A stretch of DNA of 64,000 nt from Dehalococcoidia bacterium (GCA_026421215.1 JAPKBN010000005.1:1-64000); one strand, 5' to 3'; positions 19,941 to 29,895 are shown, counted from the first letter of the stretch. The notes: generated by a model from the letters alone, not told the origin. A program made the numbers and translations.

Positions 19941-20345
19941 ATGCCGATAGCTCTTGGGGCCATAGTGGCCCTTATATCGCTGATCGTAATCGCCATCCCA
20001 TTCATACGTCGATCCGGCGCAGTGCTATCCGCGCGGTACACCGGCGAGGTTGAACGGCTGACGAGGCTCAGGTCTGATCTTTACGATCAGATCGGTCAGT
20101 TACAGACCGACTATGGAACGAATACGGTCACGGATGAGGATTATCAGCACCAACTCCTTGAACTGAGGATAGGGGCCGCTGAAACGATAAGACTCCTCGA
20201 CCAGCTTGGATATGAAGACGAACCTCAGGACGCCCCGGCGGCGCTGAAACGAGAAGTACTCGAGGAAGAGATCGCAGCGCTCAGACAGGTCGATTCCGGA
20301 CGGAATATTGGGACCGGTCGAGATTCGGAGTCCGGCGGCGCCTGA
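19941..20345 (+). CDS. CcmI/CycH-like N-terminal TM plus coiled-coil protein
   Basis: One TM then RLTRLRSDLYDQIGQLQTDYGTNTVTDEDYQHQLLELRIGAAETIRLLDQL; position between ccmF and ccmG. Confidence 0.55.
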   Translation: MPIALGAIVALISLIVIAIPFIRRSGAVLSARYTGEVERLTRLRSDLYDQIGQLQTDYGTNTVTDEDYQHQLLELRIGAAETIRLLDQLGYEDEPQDAPAALKREVLEEEIAALRQVDSGRNIGTGRDSESGGA

Positions 20346-20365
20346 AAGGCAGAGTTGAGGAGCAA

Positions 20366-21643
20366 GTGATAACTGCCCAATTGATATCTTCAAGAAGGCA
20401 CAGGGCCTACATAAAGGTCCTGGCTATCGCGGCGCTATTTGCCGTTATCGCCCTGTTTAGCAACAACGTCCTTGCGCAACGCCCTACTCCGGAACGCGTG
20501 GCAGGAGCGGTTCATAACGGCACTGCCGGCGCCGAAGTTCCGGATGGCTTCGAAATTGCTCTCCTCGGCTTCAGGGACGGCAATTTTGTTAATCAGCAGG
20601 TCACGACCGTTAGCCCGGACTTTCCATTGTTCGAGTTCACGAATCTGATGCAGGATGAGGACATTCAGTATCGACTCGCGTGGGAGTACGGCGGTGTCAC
20701 GGATCAGATCTCCCTCGTCGATGAAGCCGATCCACAGAATATGCCGGTCGTCATTTATGAGACGACAGACTCGCTGGAAAATATCAGAGTAGGTGCACAC
20801 GCGACCATCATTCCGACGGTGGTCGGATCTGATCGCCTTATGGGTGCCCTGGACCTGGTTACGATTCGGAATGACGGCGATCGCACATTCGTTCCGGACC
20901 CTTCGAACCCGAATTTCACCGGACTGAACATGCTGAGGTTCAGCCTTCCCAGGGGATATGAAGAGCTGGCGGTAGATAGTGTCCTGCCGCAAGGCCAGTT
21001 ACTTGAGATAGATACAGGATTCGCTATGACGAACCCGGTCCCTCCGGGCGAGCACGAAATTCTATACAGCTATGCCATCAACTACTCCGGCACCAAACTT
21101 GAGTTCACTAGAACGCTTGCGTTTGGAGTTGATGAACTCCGTGTGCTGATCCCACCGGAGCTTGGCAATGTCGTGGCGGAAGGCATGAAACCCACTAAGA
21201 CAACCGAGCTCGGCGAAACAGTCTACAAGGAGTATTCGGGGACTGGCTATGAGCCGGGCTTCAAGATGAATTTTGCGATCGTTGATATGCCTCAACCAGG
21301 GTTGTTCAAACGCATGAACGAGTCGATCCCCGGCGGCAACGCCGTCATGTTCGGCTCTGTAATTGTTGTTGTGGCAGTGATGATGGGATTGGTCGTGTAT
21401 GTTCTGGTCACCAGTCGCCGTCGCGGCCTGATACTGTCGGTATCACCGTCCGAGCGAATGGAGATTCTCCAGCAGATCGTGGAGCTGGACGAGCGGCTTG
21501 AGATGGGCGATATCGACGCCGATGAACACCGGGTAAGTCGGGATGCGCTTACCGTACGCGCTCTTGCCGGGATGGTCACCGAAGCGCCTCCATCCGAAGA
21601 CCGGGATGAGCCTGCCGAGAAGGACGATTCCTATCCCGGGTAA
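20366..21643 (+). CDS. Membrane-anchored exported protein of unknown function in the ccm block (425 aa)
   Basis: N-terminal signal peptide, extracytoplasmic domain, C-terminal TM (VIVVVAVMMGLVVYVLV) and cytosolic helical tail resembling the CcmI-like coiled coil. Confidence 0.65.
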   Translation: MITAQLISSRRHRAYIKVLAIAALFAVIALFSNNVLAQRPTPERVAGAVHNGTAGAEVPDGFEIALLGFRDGNFVNQQVTTVSPDFPLFEFTNLMQDEDIQYRLAWEYGGVTDQISLVDEADPQNMPVVIYETTDSLENIRVGAHATIIPTVVGSDRLMGALDLVTIRNDGDRTFVPDPSNPNFTGLNMLRFSLPRGYEELAVDSVLPQGQLLEIDTGFAMTNPVPPGEHEILYSYAINYSGTKLEFTRTLAFGVDELRVLIPPELGNVVAEGMKPTKTTELGETVYKEYSGTGYEPGFKMNFAIVDMPQPGLFKRMNESIPGGNAVMFGSVIVVVAVMMGLVVYVLVTSRRRGLILSVSPSERMEILQQIVELDERLEMGDIDADEHRVSRDALTVRALAGMVTEAPPSEDRDEPAEKDDSYPG

Positions 21644-21778
21644 GTACGGGTCGCCGTCGCAACAGAGATGTTACTTTGAGGCTCGAATCGAAGGCGCTAA
21701 CGGCGTTTGGAGCGTATGTGAGGTCATAGAATTGCAGTGCGACCAACCCACCTGTTCTGAGCCTCGGCCAACCTCTGA

Positions 21779-22366
21779 ATGACACAACGAAAAATCATCG
21801 GCTTCGCAGTCTTAGTACCCACAACGCTGATCGGATTACTGCTGATCTGGGCGGTCATTCAGAACGACGGCAATCCCGGCGGACTGGCCGTCAATCAGAC
21901 GCTCGGCGAGCGAAACGTATCTGCTCAAGAAAGAGCCAGCTTTGAGCTCCCGTCTATAGACGGCGACGGCATGGTGCGACTATCTGACTTCCTAGGGAAG
22001 GTCGTGCTTGTTGATTTCTGGTCCTCATGGTGTCCACCCTGCCGACAGGAAAGTCCCGCTTTGGAAGCCGCTTACGAGGATTTTCGTGATCTCGGAGTCG
22101 AGTTCGTTGGCATCGCCATATGGGATGTCGAAAGCGAGACTCGCAAGTTCAGGGACGCCTTTGAACTCAAGTACCCGATAGTGTCCGACTCAAACGGCAG
22201 GGTCGCCGTGGAATGGGGTGTAGTTGGAATCCCAGAGAAGTTCTTTGTGGACCGCGATGGTCTAGTCGTGAAGAAGTACGCCGGTCCGATGACGCGCGAC
22301 AAGCTCGGGTTGGAGCTTCGGGAAGTCCTAGAGATGAGCCCGGTACCGGCGGCGGCCCTGCCGTAG
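21779..22366 (+). CDS. TlpA/ResA/CcmG-like thioredoxin-fold protein
   Basis: N-terminal TM; VDFWSSWCPPCRQESPALEAAYEDF. Confidence 0.88.
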   Translation: MTQRKIIGFAVLVPTTLIGLLLIWAVIQNDGNPGGLAVNQTLGERNVSAQERASFELPSIDGDGMVRLSDFLGKVVLVDFWSSWCPPCRQESPALEAAYEDFRDLGVEFVGIAIWDVESETRKFRDAFELKYPIVSDSNGRVAVEWGVVGIPEKFFVDRDGLVVKKYAGPMTRDKLGLELREVLEMSPVPAAALP

Positions 22367-22501
22367 GAGTGTTCATTGACAGTACATTCAGCCAAAACAT
22401 AACGCTTCCGTGGAACCTTTGTTCTCCCGCCCACTTGATGCGTATGGTGCCCTTCCTCCCGTAGAGGGGCACCCGGCCCTATTATGAGCAATGCGATGCA
22501 C

Positions 22502-23302
22502 TTAGTTCATGTATGACCCGCCGTTGAGGTTGATGCTCTGGCCAGTGATGTTCTTGGATCTGTCAGAGGCCAGGAAAGCAGCAAGTTTGCCGACGTCCTC
22601 GGGTGTCTGTTCCCTGCCGAGTGGAGTCGATGCTTCCAGTCGTTGGTCGAACACCTGTCGGCCGGTTAGCACGGTCTCTCCGGATTTGATCCGGTCACGT
22701 TCTGCGATCTTCTCCCACAACGGGGTCCACAGCAGTCCTGGGCATATGCAGTTCACGTTGATGTTGAACTCCGCCAGTTTGAGCGCAAAGCCCTGGCTAA
22801 CGTTGATCGCAGCGGCCTTCGAGGCCGAGTAGTGGGCGAATCCACCGGTCCCGCGTCGCCCCGCTCCCGAAGCAATGTTGATGATCCGACCGGATCGACG
22901 CTCCGTCAGGTGGTCCTGAAAGCTGGATGTCGTGTTGACAATTCCGATCACGTTGACGTCGTAAGTCGCCTCCCAGTCTTCGGGGCTCGGACTGCTGCGC
23001 TCCCACCAACCGGGCGCGCCTCCGACCCCTGCGTTGTTGACCAGGATATCGATGCGGCCAAGATCAGTTATTGCGGTCGAGGCCAGCGCGTCCGTAGACT
23101 CTCGCTCAGTGACATCGGCCTGCACGGCAAGCGCGTTCTTGCCAAACGACCGGATCTCATCTGCGACAGCCTCTGCCGCGACAATGTCAATGTCCGAGAC
23201 TACGATGTCGGCCCCGCGCTGAGCTAAAACAAGTGCAATTCCCTGCCCGATGCCGCTCCCTGCCCCGGTGACGACTGCAATTCGATCATCCAGTTCTGGC
23301 AC
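22502..23302 (-). CDS. SDR family oxidoreductase
   Basis: VVTGAGSGIGQGIA, NNAGV, YSASKAA; GTG start. Confidence 0.85.
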   Translation of the reverse strand: MPELDDRIAVVTGAGSGIGQGIALVLAQRGADIVVSDIDIVAAEAVADEIRSFGKNALAVQADVTERESTDALASTAITDLGRIDILVNNAGVGGAPGWWERSSPSPEDWEATYDVNVIGIVNTTSSFQDHLTERRSGRIINIASGAGRRGTGGFAHYSASKAAAINVSQGFALKLAEFNINVNCICPGLLWTPLWEKIAERDRIKSGETVLTGRQVFDQRLEASTPLGREQTPEDVGKLAAFLASDRSKNITGQSINLNGGSYMN

Positions 23303-23345
23303 TAATATCTCCCAATTCTGCCAGCCAAATAAAAGCCCTCTGGGT

Positions 23346-24149
23346 TCAGTTGAGAAACGCTCCGCCATCTACATTGAGTGACTGTCCGGTAATGTTGCGG
23401 GCATCCTCCGATACGAGGAATACGATGGCGTCACCGATGTCTTCAGGAGTCTGTTCCCTGCCGAGCGGCATCAAGTCCTGCACGGTGCGATCAAACACCT
23501 GCCGGGGCGTCAGGCCTTCGTAGTCCGGGTTTGCGAGTGCGTACCTAGTGCCTACCTGCTCCCACATCGTCGTCCATAAGAGGCCCGGGCACACAGCGTT
23601 TACGTTGATATTGTCCCGGCCGAGTTCGTTGGCGAGCGACTGCGTATAGTTGATGACCGCCGCCTTCGTGGCGGAGTAGTGCGGGAGCGATGGACGGCCC
23701 TGCCGACCTGCAATCGACGCCAGGTTGACGATCTTCCCGAATCCCGCCGATTTCATGTGCGGTATCACGGCGTCGGTCACTATCGCCATACCCTTTACGT
23801 TCACGCCAAAGGTAAAAGCCCAGTCTTCTACCCGGGAGGTCTCATGCTCGTACCATCCGGGCGCGCCGGCCACCCCGGCGTTGTTGACCAGCACATTGAT
23901 CTTGCCAAACTGACTGATCGTTTCCGACACCATCCGGCTCACGGCTTCCGGGTCGGTAATGTTCGCCGGGATCCCCACAGAGCGAACACCCATCGCTGCG
24001 ATCTCGGTCGCGGTACGCTGGCAGGCGTCGGCGTCGATGTCTGATACAACTATGTCCGCGCCTACCTCGGCCATCTTTATCCCGATAGCGCGCCCAATGC
24101 CCGTCGCACCGCCGGTCACGATGGCTACGCGTCCGGTGAGATCCCCCAT
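23346..24149 (-). CDS. SDR family oxidoreductase (tandem paralog)
   Basis: VTGGATGIGRAIG, NNAGV, YSATKAA; C-terminus near-identical in pattern to its neighbour. Confidence 0.85.
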   Translation of the reverse strand: MGDLTGRVAIVTGGATGIGRAIGIKMAEVGADIVVSDIDADACQRTATEIAAMGVRSVGIPANITDPEAVSRMVSETISQFGKINVLVNNAGVAGAPGWYEHETSRVEDWAFTFGVNVKGMAIVTDAVIPHMKSAGFGKIVNLASIAGRQGRPSLPHYSATKAAVINYTQSLANELGRDNINVNAVCPGLLWTTMWEQVGTRYALANPDYEGLTPRQVFDRTVQDLMPLGREQTPEDIGDAIVFLVSEDARNITGQSLNVDGGAFLN

Positions 24150-24289
24150 CCTATCCCGACTCTGTTCCCCGTTTTGTTCCAAGTCAATCTCCAGTTTATG
24201 GTTCCACACGGGCGCCCAGATTATACTTCCGATCCAATTTCTAAAGATTCCGGTTTCGCAACAAACCCCGGATTGGTGATTTCAAAACA

Positions 24290-24658
24290 TTGGCTATTTC
24301 ACGTTCAAAGGCACTTGAGCACGCGTACAAAGTCCTGGAACAGCCCCGCGCTCACATGCGGTTGACGCTGAGCCAGACCAAATCAGGTTTGTCGCTCTAT
24401 TACGATGGTCGCGTCATGACGCGGGTATTCGTAAACCGCAGTGGTCTTTCGGCGGCGGCGGCGATGGGCGAGGCGTTGCGGGTCCGGGTGCCGAAACTGG
24501 GTGAGAGCGTCGATGCACGCGTGTCGTCCGGGGTGGTGTTCAGAGTCCTGGCACTATCCGCGCTCGACTATCGCAACGAGTTGTCGTTTCAACTTGCCAC
24601 CCGCTTAATCGCCGAGGCCAGAGATATGCAAGGAACACGCGGCACCTCGGAAGCGTAA
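24290..24658 (+). CDS. Hypothetical protein (122 aa)
   Basis: Uninterrupted ORF, plausible composition; no family recognised. Confidence 0.4.
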   Translation: MAISRSKALEHAYKVLEQPRAHMRLTLSQTKSGLSLYYDGRVMTRVFVNRSGLSAAAAMGEALRVRVPKLGESVDARVSSGVVFRVLALSALDYRNELSFQLATRLIAEARDMQGTRGTSEA

Positions 24659-24772
24659 GTCCTCAAATTGATTTCACCGGGCGGGGTTGCGTTGCAGAGG
24701 TTCGTTGCGACTTGGCGGGGGCATTTCTAGAATTCACTGTGCATTCGATTCATTACCTGTACGTAAGAGCAC

Positions 24773-25168
24773 ATGCAACTTCAAGATCTTCCGACCGGAC
24801 ACGAGTTCCCCCCCGAGTCTCTGATCATCACTGAGACCGAGGCTGCTGCGTATGCGGCGGCGGTGGGAGATACATCCGCACAACCAGCTGACCGTGTTCC
24901 ATCTATGGCGGTCGTCGCCGCAGGATTGTCGCGCTTCATCAAACACCTTGGGCTGGCGGATGGCACCGTTGAGGTGGTCCATGCATCGCAAGAGGTATCG
25001 TTCAACCGGCCCATAACCCCGGGAGAGAATCTCGAGATACGGGCAACTTTGAAATCAAACGCCGAGCGCAGAGAAAGCCGCTTCGCCACGGTAGAGATGC
25101 TGTTCATTGACGAGTCCGGGAAAGTGGTCGCGAGCGCGAGCAGCCTGGTACTGGTGAATACGACATGA
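24773..25168 (+). CDS. MaoC-like / FAS1-type hydratase subunit (HadA-like)
   Basis: VVHASQEVSFNRPITPGENLEIRATLKSNAERRES; 4-bp overlap with the next MaoC gene. Confidence 0.72.
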   Translation: MQLQDLPTGHEFPPESLIITETEAAAYAAAVGDTSAQPADRVPSMAVVAAGLSRFIKHLGLADGTVEVVHASQEVSFNRPITPGENLEIRATLKSNAERRESRFATVEMLFIDESGKVVASASSLVLVNTT

Positions 25169-25569
25169 CGATCCGCCCCGGAGACATGCTGGATTCCGTG
25201 GACCGTACGGTGACGCAGGCGCAAGTTGAAGCGTACGCGGACGCCGCTGGAGACCACAACCCAATCCATTTGGATGCAGCGTTCGCGGCCAAAACGCCGT
25301 TCGGCAAACGTATCGCACACGGTATGCTTACTCTTGCGATGGTGTCAGAAATGCTCACTTCCGCGTATCCAAATAATTGGGCGTCCGGGGGGCGTCTTAA
25401 AGTACGATTTCGCTCGCCGGTTTTTCTGGGCGAGACTATACACGTAACCGGTGAGGTCAAAAAAGTGACGGCGTCGGACGGCGTGCGGTCGGTGGAAATC
25501 GCCGTCGGCGTCAAGAAAGACGACGGCGAAGACGTGATTACAGGGCAGGCGTTCGTCCAGCTGGACTGA
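25165..25569 (+). CDS. MaoC-like (R)-hydratase (HadB-like)
   Basis: YADAAGDHNPIHLDAAFAAKTPFGKRIAHGMLTLAMVSEML hydratase-2 motif. Confidence 0.85.
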   Translation: MTIRPGDMLDSVDRTVTQAQVEAYADAAGDHNPIHLDAAFAAKTPFGKRIAHGMLTLAMVSEMLTSAYPNNWASGGRLKVRFRSPVFLGETIHVTGEVKKVTASDGVRSVEIAVGVKKDDGEDVITGQAFVQLD

Positions 25570-25634
25570 CCTTTATGCAATGCCGCGTAAGCGGTCCGAA
25601 GTTCCGGAAGTTTGCCGGTTTTTAGGTAGAGTTT

Positions 25635-26660
25635 TTGAAGGCCCAAGAAACACAAAAATTAATCTCGATTGCGGTTGACGCGATGGGCGGCGATAACGCC
25701 CCCTCGGAGATCGTGCTTGGAGCTGTTCAGGCCGCACGCGAGGGTGGTGTTTCTATCATCCTGGTCGGCGATCCCGAGTCTGTTCAAGCCGAACTTGCCA
25801 AACACGATGTGGACGGACTTCCAGTCTCCACCGAGCCGTCTGAAGGCGTAGTGGAGGAGGGCGAGGCCCCTGCAACGGCGTACATGAGCAAACGGAACGC
25901 CTCGATCTTCCGTGCCGCCAGCGCAGTCCGTCACGGGCGGGCAAATGCGCTTGTGAGCATGGGATCAACGGGCGCTACGATCGCGGCGGCGACCGTGGTT
26001 TTCGGCACGTTCAAGGGGATTGAACGCGCCGCTCTCGGGGGGCCGATTTACGGCCTTGCGCCAGGCACGATCATCATGGATATCGGCACAAACCTGGATT
26101 GCAAGCCCCAGCAGCTTGCCGACTACGCAGCACTGGGCGCCGTGTTCTCCAGAATAGTTTTCGGCGCCGAGAACCCTCGTGTTGCACTGTTGAGCGTTGG
26201 CACTGAGGCAGGCAAAGGCAATACACAAGTGAAGGAAGCCACCACGCTTCTAGAGACCAGCGGCCTGAATTTTATTGGCAATATCGAAGCCAACGACATC
26301 CCGTACGGCAGAGCCGAGGTGGTTGTGTGCGACGGTTTTGTTGGAAACGTCGTGATGAAATTGACGGAGGGGATCGGCGAGACGATGTCAGCGGATATCC
26401 GGGCAATGATGGCCGGCCGAGTACCCGACGTCGAGATCGAAGAGATCTGCCAACGAATATATGAAACGACAAATCTCCCGGAAGCACACGGCGGAGGCCC
26501 TCTCTTCGGTGTGAAGGGCGTGGCCGTCGTCGGTCACGGAAAGGCCATGGCGCCGGCCGTCTCACGCGCTATCCAGACCGCCAGAACGACCGTAGCCTTA
26601 AATTACGTAGAGCAGGCCGAGGCGGAGTTGAACAGACTCCGCGGGGCGGTCGGCACATAG
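25635..26660 (+). CDS. plsX: Phosphate acyltransferase PlsX
   Basis: AVDAMGGDNAPSEIVLGAVQAA; DGFVGNVVMKLTEG. Confidence 0.93.
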   Translation: MKAQETQKLISIAVDAMGGDNAPSEIVLGAVQAAREGGVSIILVGDPESVQAELAKHDVDGLPVSTEPSEGVVEEGEAPATAYMSKRNASIFRAASAVRHGRANALVSMGSTGATIAAATVVFGTFKGIERAALGGPIYGLAPGTIIMDIGTNLDCKPQQLADYAALGAVFSRIVFGAENPRVALLSVGTEAGKGNTQVKEATTLLETSGLNFIGNIEANDIPYGRAEVVVCDGFVGNVVMKLTEGIGETMSADIRAMMAGRVPDVEIEEICQRIYETTNLPEAHGGGPLFGVKGVAVVGHGKAMAPAVSRAIQTARTTVALNYVEQAEAELNRLRGAVGT

Positions 26661-26680
26661 CATCAGAACTGGACGCTCCG

Positions 26681-27436
26681 TTGTCTGAAGAGTCGCGCAG
26701 CACGCTAATAACCGGCGCATCCCGGGGAATCGGGCGGGCAATCGCCTTCCGACTAGCCCGGCAAGGCCACCGCATCGCCGTGAACTACAACACCCATCCG
26801 GGGGACGCGGAGGAAGTGGTGGAGACCATCAAATCCGAAGGCGGAGAGGCGATCGCCGTACAGGGCAGCGTTGCAGAGCGCGAACAGGTGGACGCCATGT
26901 TCGCCGTTACGGAAGAAGCGTTTGGTCCCGTCCAGATCCTGGTGAACAACGCAGGGATCATCGACGACGCCCTTATTCTCCGGATGAAGGACCAGGCTTG
27001 GGACCGTGTGATCCAGACCAATCTGAACGGGACCTACTATTGCTGCCATCGCGCCGTCCCTGGGATGGTGAAGGCACGCTGGGGCCGCATAATCAACATC
27101 TCGTCTGTCGTTGGTATCAGCGGCAACATCGGCCAGGCTAACTACTCGGCTTCGAAGGGCGCTATTCACTCGTTGACCTACTCGCTGGCGAAGGAACTCT
27201 CTTCGCGAAACATCACCGTAAACGCCATCGCTCCGGGATATATCGAAACGGCCACGGTCGACGGACTGCCCCAGAAAACTAAAGACACGATCATGACCTG
27301 GATTCCGATGCGCCGATTCGGTGTTCCAGATGAGGTCGCCGTCGCCGCCGAATTCCTGGCCAAAGACGCGGCCCGTTACACAACCGGAATCATTCTTCGA
27401 ACCGATGGTGGCATGGCCATTTCCGGTTCCAACTAA
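26681..27436 (+). CDS. fabG: 3-oxoacyl-[ACP] reductase
   Basis: TGASRGIGRAIAFRLA, NNAGIIDDALILRMKDQAWDRVIQTNLNGTY, NYSASKGAIHSLTYSLAKELSSRNITVNAIAPGYIET. Confidence 0.88.
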   Translation: MSEESRSTLITGASRGIGRAIAFRLARQGHRIAVNYNTHPGDAEEVVETIKSEGGEAIAVQGSVAEREQVDAMFAVTEEAFGPVQILVNNAGIIDDALILRMKDQAWDRVIQTNLNGTYYCCHRAVPGMVKARWGRIINISSVVGISGNIGQANYSASKGAIHSLTYSLAKELSSRNITVNAIAPGYIETATVDGLPQKTKDTIMTWIPMRRFGVPDEVAVAAEFLAKDAARYTTGIILRTDGGMAISGSN

Positions 27437-27494
27437 CGGCCCCTTGTACGGGCCAGTTATGCAGTCCACCGCCAGGACAAGGAGCGCTAGGTAG

Positions 27495-28262
27495 ATGGCA
27501 TCAAATTCTGGTGACCTTTCTGGCAAGGTAGCGCTCGTTACGGGCGGCTCGCGCGGTATCGGACTGGCCATCGCGCTGGAGCTCGCCACACGTGGCGCCG
27601 ACATAGCCTTCAACTATTTCCGAAACCATAAAGCCGCACACGAGGCTGAAGAGGCGATATCAGCGCTTGGTGTCCGTTGCCTCCGTGCCCGTGCCCACCT
27701 TGGTGACTCTGAGGCCATAAATGGTTTATTTGAAAAAGTTTCGGTGGAGTACGGCCGGTTGGACATCCTGGTCAATAACGCCGCTTCCGGCGTCATGCGC
27801 CCGGCGTCAGAGCTTGAGGATCGACACTGGGAATGGACGCTGGACATCAATGCCAAAGCGCCGTGGAAGTGCGCTATCTCGGCGGCGAAGTTAATGACGG
27901 ACGGCGGGACGATAGTCAATCTCACCAGCCCGGGGTCGACATCCGTCCTTCCCGACTACTTCATCGTCGGTGTCTCGAAGGCCGCGCTGGAGTCACTTAC
28001 ACGATATCTTGCTGTGGAACTTGCGCCGAAAAACATCGCCGTAAACGCCGTCTCCGCAAGCTTTATTCAGACCGACGCTGTGACCGCATTCCCTGAAGGC
28101 TCGGTGGCATACGAAATGGCACAGCGCCTTACCCCAGCAGGCCGTGTGGTCGTGCCGGAGGACGTGGCCCGTGTGGTGGCATTCCTGTGTAGTGAGGACG
28201 CCCGGATGATCCGAGGGCAGATTCTTCTAGTCGACGGCGGCGAGATGCTGGTCCGGCGATAG
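27495..28262 (+). CDS. SDR, FabL-like enoyl-[ACP] reductase (III)
   Basis: VVGVSKAALESLTRYLAVELAPKNIAVNAVSASFIQTDAVTAFPE...TPAGRVV.PEDVARVVAFLCSEDARMIRGQILLVDGG resembles FabL. Confidence 0.65.
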   Translation: MASNSGDLSGKVALVTGGSRGIGLAIALELATRGADIAFNYFRNHKAAHEAEEAISALGVRCLRARAHLGDSEAINGLFEKVSVEYGRLDILVNNAASGVMRPASELEDRHWEWTLDINAKAPWKCAISAAKLMTDGGTIVNLTSPGSTSVLPDYFIVGVSKAALESLTRYLAVELAPKNIAVNAVSASFIQTDAVTAFPEGSVAYEMAQRLTPAGRVVVPEDVARVVAFLCSEDARMIRGQILLVDGGEMLVRR

Positions 28263-28271
28263 TCAGCCAGG

Positions 28272-29264
28272 CTAGTGGAGCCAGCGACGTAATCGTCGCC
28301 GAACCGGCCCGTACCGCCGCCTTGTCACATATTTTGAGACGAACCACACCACCTCTGGCGCTCCGACCAAGACGACCCGTCTCAGTGCCCTCATCTCTTT
28401 GGTCGTCTTCTGCGTGTTTTCAAACTTAGGAGCGAAGCTGTCCAGCATCGCCCAGTCGCCCACAACCTGATCGCTCGGGCCGGCCGGGGTCAGAACGATG
28501 CCGCCAGCCTCTTTCACAAGTAGTGTCCCGGCAGCGAGGTCCCACGAGAACACTGCGCCGGTCAGGGCGTATTGCAGGACGCCTCGGGCGACCATCGCGA
28601 GCTCGTAAACGGCGCTGCCGGTGGTCCGGGGTTCTCCCAAATTTCCGCGGAGTCTCCGGTCCACCTTGAACATGAATCGGAGACTGCCGGGGATCGTAGA
28701 GAGCCAGCCCCTTTTCGGTCGATGCGGTTCATCGCCTGACGGCTTCTTCACGGCGAGCTTCCGATCTCCGATCCATGCGCCACCGCCCTTCCGAGCATGC
28801 ATGATCTCGAAACCGCCTTCTGTAGGCCAAGGGGTCCAGACGGCCGCTGCGACAGGTTCTCCCCGGTGCAATACGCCTATCGAAACCGCGTAAACCGGAT
28901 GGCCGTTCACGTAATTGGTCGTTCCGTCTATCGGATCTACAACCCAGATAAAATCGCGGGCGGCAGGCTCATCCTTTGGAGCGTCCTCCTCGCCGAGAAT
29001 CATGTGCTCCGGGAAGCGTTTTTCCACCATCTCGGTGATAAGCGCCTGGCTCGCCCGGTCTACGTCCGTAACCGGATTTGCGCCGTTGCCGTCCTTGGAT
29101 TCAACATCCAGATCGCCTCCGAATCGCTCAGAGACCAGTTTCCCGGCCGTTTCCACGACTTCTATCGCGTAAAGCTCGATTTCCGTGAGCGTTGCATCAT
29201 CCGGGACCGTTTCCGCAGCGTTTTTGCCGTCGCCAGGGCTTGGAGAATCTTGAGTTACCGTCAA
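28272..29264 (-). CDS. Inositol monophosphatase family protein
   Basis: ILGEEDA...WVVDPIDGTTNYVNGHPVYAVSIGV, FSWDLAAGTLLVKEAGG. Confidence 0.9.
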   Translation of the reverse strand: MTVTQDSPSPGDGKNAAETVPDDATLTEIELYAIEVVETAGKLVSERFGGDLDVESKDGNGANPVTDVDRASQALITEMVEKRFPEHMILGEEDAPKDEPAARDFIWVVDPIDGTTNYVNGHPVYAVSIGVLHRGEPVAAAVWTPWPTEGGFEIMHARKGGGAWIGDRKLAVKKPSGDEPHRPKRGWLSTIPGSLRFMFKVDRRLRGNLGEPRTTGSAVYELAMVARGVLQYALTGAVFSWDLAAGTLLVKEAGGIVLTPAGPSDQVVGDWAMLDSFAPKFENTQKTTKEMRALRRVVLVGAPEVVWFVSKYVTRRRYGPVRRRLRRWLH

Positions 29265-29895
29265 ACTTGTTGATCACCGTTCTCGTATTGATGTGTGTAG
29301 AGCAATTAATCCGATGGGAGCGAATCGCATCGTCGGAAAGCCGTGTCTTGATTCTACGATTGGCCGGACGGACATCCTGGCTTGGTTTAGAATTTAACAT
29401 TCCAAGATTCAGCCGCCGGTGATGAACATGTTCGTGCACCACTGATTGTCTGGGATTCTATGATTCCCAGCCTCTGACCAGAAAATTTGAACCCCGGATA
29501 CGGTTGCGGCCAACGGTATTCACCCGGCTGCAATTTACATCAGGCAGCTCGATGGCATCCAACTTCACCCGTGTGTATCACACGAGATAACGATCTCCGC
29601 AGCCGCATGTACTCAGCATGTTCATGTTGGTCTGTGTCTCGATGCCGTGAGTACGGGGCCGACCACACCAGTGCAAAGCTGACCGGGAACCTAGGCATAC
29701 TGGCAGAAGATAAGCAGCGCTATAGCACAGGTACCTGCGTAAAATGACTGCGGCAAGCACGCTGGCTATATATCCGGCGACTCCGCCCAGAGTCTGTTCT
29801 GTACACACCCACCGATAGAAGACCAAATCGCACGACTATGACAGATGGAGAGTGAAATGCGCGGCCTGCCACAAGACGTCCGGTTCCAGAACTAA

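Noticed and set aside
26753-27613. 286-aa minus-strand ORF over fabG
   Set aside because: Shadow ORF of fabG; the plus-strand SDR motifs are unambiguous
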